The notes under the pieces were generated by a model. The model was given only the letters and a program-made list of their open reading frames with translations. It was not told the DNA's origin and did no database searches. A stretch of 9,667 bases of DNA from Comamonadaceae bacterium (GTDB lineage Bacteria; Pseudomonadota; Gammaproteobacteria; Burkholderiales; Burkholderiaceae_C): positions 1 to 9,667 of the forward strand of contig CANBRV010000072.1 in the NCBI GenBank assembly GCA_947372005.1, read 5' to 3'. The translations under genes were made by a program, and so were the position numbers. This document shows positions 6,588 through 9,667 of this stretch, one piece after another; position 1 is the first letter of the stretch, and every line of letters begins with the position of its first letter.

Positions 6588-8273
6588 TTACATACTGGCG
6601 TAGTTAGGCCCACCACCGCCCTCGGGTGTGATCCACACAATATTTTGCGACGGGTCTTTGATATCGCAGGTTTTGCAGTGCACGCAGTTTTGGGCGTTGA
6701 TTTGCAAGCGATCCGTGTTGTCCTCGTTCTTCACAAACTCGTACACGCCAGCGGGGCAATAGCGGCTCTCAGGCCCTGCATACTCGGCAAGGTTGATGCT
6801 AACAGGAACGCTGGCGTTTTTGAGCGTTAGATGTGAGGGCTGGTTTTCAGCATGATTGGTGTTACTCACAAACACGCTAGACAAGCGATCAAACGTGAGC
6901 ACGTTATCTGGTTTGGGATATTGAATTGGCTCGCAGGCTGCGGCTGGCTTCAAGCTTTGATGATCAGCCTTTGTGCGGCGACGTGTCCAAGGTGGTGTTT
7001 TGATGCCAATTTTTGGCAAGAGCCAATGTTCGACAAAGGTCATCACCGAGCCCACAATGAAACCAGATTTAAACCAAATTTTGAAATTAGACGCAGATTT
7101 CAGTTCGTCATGCAGCCAGCTTTTGGCAAAGGCCTCGGGGAAGGCGGTTAGCTCGTCGTGCTGGCGACCTGCAATAACCGCATCAAAGGCAGCTTCGGCG
7201 AGTAACATCCCGCTCTTCATAGCGGCGTGGCTGCCTTTGATACGCGCGGCATTCATCATGCCCGCATCGCAGCCAATCAGTGCACCACCCTTAAACACCA
7301 GCTTGGGCAGGCTACCGAGTCCGCCGTTGTTGATGGCGCGTGCGCCGTAACTGATGCGCTTTGCGCCTTTTAAGTGCGAAGCGATGGTGGGATGCGTTTT
7401 CCAGCGCTGCATCTCTTCAAATGGGCTTAAGTATGGATTGCTGTAGTCAAGACCCGTGACGAATCCGAGAGTGACTTTATTGCCTTCTAAATGATACAAA
7501 AAGCCGCCACCAAAGGTTTGCATGTCCATCGGCCACCCTGCGCTATGAACCACCAGTCCTGGCTTGGCGAGCTCAGGAGGGACTTCCCATAGCTCTTTAA
7601 TACCTAGGGCAAAGCTGGCAGGGTTTTTGCCTTCCATCAGGTTGAACTTCTCGATTAGTTGCTTGCCCAAGTGCCCGCGTGCGCCTTCGGCAAACACGGT
7701 GTATTTGGCGTGTAGTTCCATGCCGATTTGGAACTCATCTGTCGGCTCGCCTTCCTTCCCAACGCCCATATTGCCTGTGGCGATGCCCTTCACAGAACCG
7801 TCGTCGTTGTAGAGCACCTCAGCCGCCGCAAAGCCTGGGAAGATTTCTACGCCAAGGCTTTCCGCTTGCGTGGCCAACCAGCGCACCACGTTGGCAAGAC
7901 TGACGACATAGTTGCCGTCGTTGTGCATATTGTTAGGAACAAGAAAGTTGGGAGTTTTGAAGCCGCCCGTTTTTGTCAAAACAAAAATCTCGTCCCCTGT
8001 GACGGGCTGGTTGAGTGGCGCGCCCAGCTCTTTCCAATTGGGGAAAAGCTCATTCATAGCGCGCGGATCCATCACGGCGCCGCTTAGGATATGGGCTCCC
8101 GGCTCGGAGCCTTTCTCTAACACGCAAACGGAGATTTCTTTGCCGCTGCTTGCTGCCAGTTGCTTGAGCTTGATGGCTGTGCTGAGTCCACCAGGTCCTG
8201 CGCCTACGATCACAACGTCATATTCCATGCTTTCGCGTGGGCCAAATTGAGTCAGAATTTCTTGCGAGGTCAT
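6588..8273 (-). CDS. Electron transfer flavoprotein-ubiquinone oxidoreductase (ETF-QO)
   Basis: Peripheral membrane FAD and 4Fe-4S enzyme that passes electrons from reduced electron transfer flavoprotein to ubiquinone. It thereby connects acyl-CoA and other dehydrogenases to respiration. The 561 residues match bacterial ETF-QO length. The Rossmann FAD motif is VIVGAGPGGLSTA (21-33); the family segments EKGSEPGAHILSGAV and GCDAGMMNAARIKGSHAAMKSGMLLAE are present. Near the end, Cys506, Cys530, Cys533 and Cys536 (YCPAGVYE ... NCVHCKTCD) supply the iron-sulfur cluster. The ATG at 8273 is preceded by AGGAA (8286-8282, minus strand) at 8 bases. The later Met16 would also keep the FAD motif but has no comparable site. 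Its partners etfA and etfB are not in the window. It is the first gene of a probable two-gene unit with the TAXI protein, and is divergent from the thioesterase. The symbol varies between genomes (etfD, fixC-like), so I leave it blank. Confidence 0.97.
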   Translation of the reverse strand: MTSQEILTQFGPRESMEYDVVIVGAGPGGLSTAIKLKQLAASSGKEISVCVLEKGSEPGAHILSGAVMDPRAMNELFPNWKELGAPLNQPVTGDEIFVLTKTGGFKTPNFLVPNNMHNDGNYVVSLANVVRWLATQAESLGVEIFPGFAAAEVLYNDDGSVKGIATGNMGVGKEGEPTDEFQIGMELHAKYTVFAEGARGHLGKQLIEKFNLMEGKNPASFALGIKELWEVPPELAKPGLVVHSAGWPMDMQTFGGGFLYHLEGNKVTLGFVTGLDYSNPYLSPFEEMQRWKTHPTIASHLKGAKRISYGARAINNGGLGSLPKLVFKGGALIGCDAGMMNAARIKGSHAAMKSGMLLAEAAFDAVIAGRQHDELTAFPEAFAKSWLHDELKSASNFKIWFKSGFIVGSVMTFVEHWLLPKIGIKTPPWTRRRTKADHQSLKPAAACEPIQYPKPDNVLTFDRLSSVFVSNTNHAENQPSHLTLKNASVPVSINLAEYAGPESRYCPAGVYEFVKNEDNTDRLQINAQNCVHCKTCDIKDPSQNIVWITPEGGGGPNYASM

Positions 8274-8324
8274 GCTGGGGATTCCTGTAAGCGTTCAAGT
8301 AAAAATTGATTTTATGATGCTGAA
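8274..8324. promoter_or_regulatory. Divergent promoter region between ETF-QO and thioesterase
   Basis: This 51-base AT-rich gap must hold, or adjoin, the start signals for both divergent genes. On the plus strand TATGAT (8313-8318) matches the -10 consensus at five of six positions, but no good -35 lies 16-18 bases upstream. On the minus strand TAAAAT (8314-8309) also matches five of six, with a poor -35 inside the thioesterase start. The two candidate -10 boxes overlap, so the two promoters might compete. This rests on pattern reading alone. Confidence 0.4.
8282..8286 (-). promoter_or_regulatory. Shine-Dalgarno site of ETF-QO
   Basis: Read on the minus strand this is AGGAA, 8 bases before the ATG at 8273. 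It supports that start over the internal Met16. Confidence 0.65.
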
Positions 8325-8744
8325 ATGAGATATTTAATCCCCGACAACAAAAAGCTCGTCTATCAATCCACTTTCCCCATGCGCTGGGGTGACATGGATG
8401 CGATGGGACATTTGAATAACACCATTTACTTTCGCTACTTTGAGACCGTTCGCATTGATTGGCTGCATGGCATAGGAGCCAAGCCAACGCCAAACGGGGA
8501 GGGCTTTGTGATTGCCAATGCAGTTTGTAATTTTTATAAACAGCTCGAGTTTCCCGCCAGCATTGTGGCCAAGCTCTACGTAAGCGATGTGGCACGCACC
8601 AGCTTTGAAACTTGGATTACTTTGGAGTTAGAAAACGAGCCAGATGTCATCTACGCCGCAGGCGGTTCGACCACGATTTGGGTGAACTCCATTGCCAAAA
8701 AAGCCGAAACGCTACCCGATTGGTTGCGCGAAAAATTGATCTAA
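8325..8744 (+). CDS. 4HBT-type acyl-CoA thioesterase
   Basis: Hotdog-fold thioesterase of the 4-hydroxybenzoyl-CoA thioesterase (4HBT/YbgC-like) class, which hydrolyses acyl-CoA thioesters in the cytoplasm. Its 139 residues are the usual length for one hotdog domain. The active-site signature is RWGDMDAMGHLNNTIYFRYFE (20-40), with Asp25 matching the catalytic aspartate of the Pseudomonas enzyme. The rest gives the expected strands: FVIANAVCNFYKQLEFPASIVAKLYV, then ARTSFETWITLEL, then the final strand AAGGSTTIWVN. The acyl substrate is unknown. No clear ribosome site precedes the ATG. A possible -10 box (8313-8318) would place transcription start at or next to the ATG, and a four-codon ORF ends across it. 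Its stop is 5 bases from the stop of the convergent response regulator. Divergence from ETF-QO, which serves acyl-CoA oxidation, fits a role around acyl-CoA metabolism, but that is inference. Confidence 0.93.
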   Translation: MRYLIPDNKKLVYQSTFPMRWGDMDAMGHLNNTIYFRYFETVRIDWLHGIGAKPTPNGEGFVIANAVCNFYKQLEFPASIVAKLYVSDVARTSFETWITLELENEPDVIYAAGGSTTIWVNSIAKKAETLPDWLREKLI

Positions 8745-8749
8745 GGCGC

Positions 8750-9559
8750 TCACATTGCCTTGAACAAGTGTCCATACAAGCGGCTCACAGCAAGGGTTTC
8801 AGCGCGACTGCGTAGTTTTAAGCTGACTTTGAAATTTTCGTCGCGGTGCACGGATGCGATGCTTGCAACCCGCACTACAGTACCGCGATGGACTTGCCAA
8901 AACACGTTCGAATCTAGCTGCGCGAGCAAATCTTTCAGCGGCGTGCGAATCAAATACTCTTGATCCGCTGTCAGCACACGGATGTACTTATCGGCGGCTT
9001 CAAAGTACACCACGTCTTCAATCGGGATCATCGAAATCGTACTGCCTTGCGCGGATGTTTTGCTGGCCTGAATCAAGCTAAGCCTTGCCTGCTGGGGCGT
9101 GGCGGCTAATAACAGATCGCGCAATTGCGCCGCAGTTTGGTCGTAGCTGTCAACGGGATTGCTAGAGGCGCGGTCTTGCAAGCGATCTTTTAACCTTGCC
9201 ACTGTTTTTGCCAATCGCTCTGGGCGCACGGGTTTGAGCACATAGTCAATCGCTTGATTTTCAAACGCTTGCACGGCATATTGATCGAAGGCCGTCACGA
9301 AGACCAAGAGCGGTAAATCTTGCGGCGCAGGCAAGCTGGAAGCCAAGCTGGATGCGGCTTCCAGCCCTGTTAGTACGGGCATTTGAATGTCTAAAAAGAG
9401 CACGTCGGGTTGCAGCTTGAGTGCCAAATCGACGGCGCTTTGTCCGTCCCCCACGATGGCGCAAATCTCAAGTTCGGGCCACGCTTTGGCAAGCTCACGT
9501 TTAAGCGACTCAGCCAGTAGCGGCTCGTCTTCAGCAATAAGGGCAGAAATTGGTTTCAT
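8750..9559 (-). CDS. LytTR-family (AlgR/LytR-type) response regulator
   Basis: Two-component DNA-binding regulator of 269 residues. The receiver domain (about 4-125) has the acidic pocket Glu10-Asp11, phospho-acceptor Asp57 in DVLFLDIQMPVLTG, Thr89 in FVTAFDQYAVQAF and Lys109 in DYVLKPV, so it should be phosphorylatable. A ~35-residue linker follows. The LytTR DNA-binding domain (about 160-268) shows IPIEDVVYFEAADKYIRVLT, EYLIRTPLKDLLAQLD, FWQVHRGTVVRVASI and the closing VSRLYGHLFKAM. Target genes cannot be told from this sequence. The ATG at 9559 overlaps the 3' end of an upstream histidine-kinase frame by 29 bases and has no strong ribosome site, so translation is probably coupled to the kinase. 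It ends 5 bases from the thioesterase stop, with no terminator between. Confidence 0.96.
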   Translation of the reverse strand: MKPISALIAEDEPLLAESLKRELAKAWPELEICAIVGDGQSAVDLALKLQPDVLFLDIQMPVLTGLEAASSLASSLPAPQDLPLLVFVTAFDQYAVQAFENQAIDYVLKPVRPERLAKTVARLKDRLQDRASSNPVDSYDQTAAQLRDLLLAATPQQARLSLIQASKTSAQGSTISMIPIEDVVYFEAADKYIRVLTADQEYLIRTPLKDLLAQLDSNVFWQVHRGTVVRVASIASVHRDENFKVSLKLRSRAETLAVSRLYGHLFKAM

Positions 9560-9667
9560 TGGATGGCACCGTAATTGGCATGGTGATGGTGACGCGAGTG
9601 CCTGTTGGCGAGTTGGCGGTCATTTCGACACTGGCTTGCCCCGCATACAGCGTTTCTAAACGCTCGC
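9531..9667 (-). CDS. C-terminal end of a sensor histidine kinase, cut by the window edge
   Basis: The minus-strand frame read from 9665 is open to a TGA at 9533-9531. It gives 44 residues, starting ERLETLYAGQASVEMTANSP, then TGTRVTITMPITVPS, and ending NETNFCPYC. The GTRVTITMPI stretch is the typical last strand of a HATPase_c domain in LytS/AlgZ-type kinases, where RLRLLYG-like and GTRV-like segments precede the end. The gene continues off the right edge, so sensor domains, the phospho-accepting His and membrane segments are not visible. It overlaps the response-regulator start by 29 bases in another frame, which marks them as a kinase-regulator pair in one operon. The piece is short, but position and motif agree. 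Confidence 0.8.
   Translation of the reverse strand, partial: ERLETLYAGQASVEMTANSPTGTRVTITMPITVPSNETNFCPYC

Noticed and set aside
7728..8087. 119-codon plus-strand frame inside ETF-QO, with neighbours at 6852-7350 and 7912-8250
   Set aside because: All lie antisense to a clearly conserved enzyme, overlap one another and show no domain or ribosome site.
8218..8595. 125-codon minus-strand frame spanning the divergent promoter region
   Set aside because: It crosses both the ETF-QO start and the thioesterase coding region in other frames and has no domain. Both overlapped genes are secure.
1..9667. A new defence, mobile or repeat-based system
   Set aside because: No repeats, palindrome arrays, integrase, nuclease-helicase pair or toxin-antitoxin-like gene pair could be seen. 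Every gene belongs to a known family.

Overview
The window is a compact stretch of bacterial chromosome, almost entirely coding, with no gene-free gap longer than about 51 bases. It most likely comes from a betaproteobacterium of the order Burkholderiales, probably near Comamonadaceae. The reasons are the wording of the DNA polymerase I 5'-nuclease domain as I remember that family, a Bug/TctC-type periplasmic binding protein, a long single-chain ETF:ubiquinone oxidoreductase and an AlgR/LytR-type regulator. The genus assignment is inference. I see no tRNA, rRNA, CRISPR array, insertion sequence, integrase or phage gene.

Left block, plus strand, 1-5265. The block opens with polA, whose first ~40 codons lie outside the window. 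Three short-spaced genes with good ribosome binding sites follow: a Bug/TctC extracytoplasmic binding protein (2752-3735), a fumarylacetoacetate-hydrolase-family enzyme (3772-4659) and a RutE-like malonic-semialdehyde reductase/nitroreductase (4687-5265). Gaps are 18, 36 and 27 bases with no visible terminator, so the three may be transcribed by read-through from polA. Together they look like a small uptake-and-catabolism cassette for an organic acid; the substrate cannot be read from sequence.

Middle block, minus strand, 8273-5257. ETF:ubiquinone oxidoreductase (8273-6588) is followed 26 bases later by a TAXI-family solute-binding protein (6561-5257). The latter has two membrane segments and a cytoplasmic tail, and is locally more AT-rich than its neighbours. 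Its last 9 bases overlap the end of the rutE-like gene tail to tail.

Right block, 8274-9667. A 51-base divergent intergenic region separates ETF:ubiquinone oxidoreductase from a plus-strand 4HBT-type acyl-CoA thioesterase (8325-8744). The thioesterase converges, with a 5-base gap, on a minus-strand LytTR response regulator (9559-8750). Upstream of the regulator, and overlapping it by 29 bases, is the 3' end of its probable partner, a sensor histidine kinase that runs off the right edge.

Most of this is ordinary housekeeping and accessory metabolism. I found no convincing new system. The most unusual items are the membrane-anchored TAXI protein without transporter partners, the two terminator-less convergent gene ends, an apparent insertion and an active-site substitution (Asn to His) in PolA, and a possibly leaderless thioesterase start.
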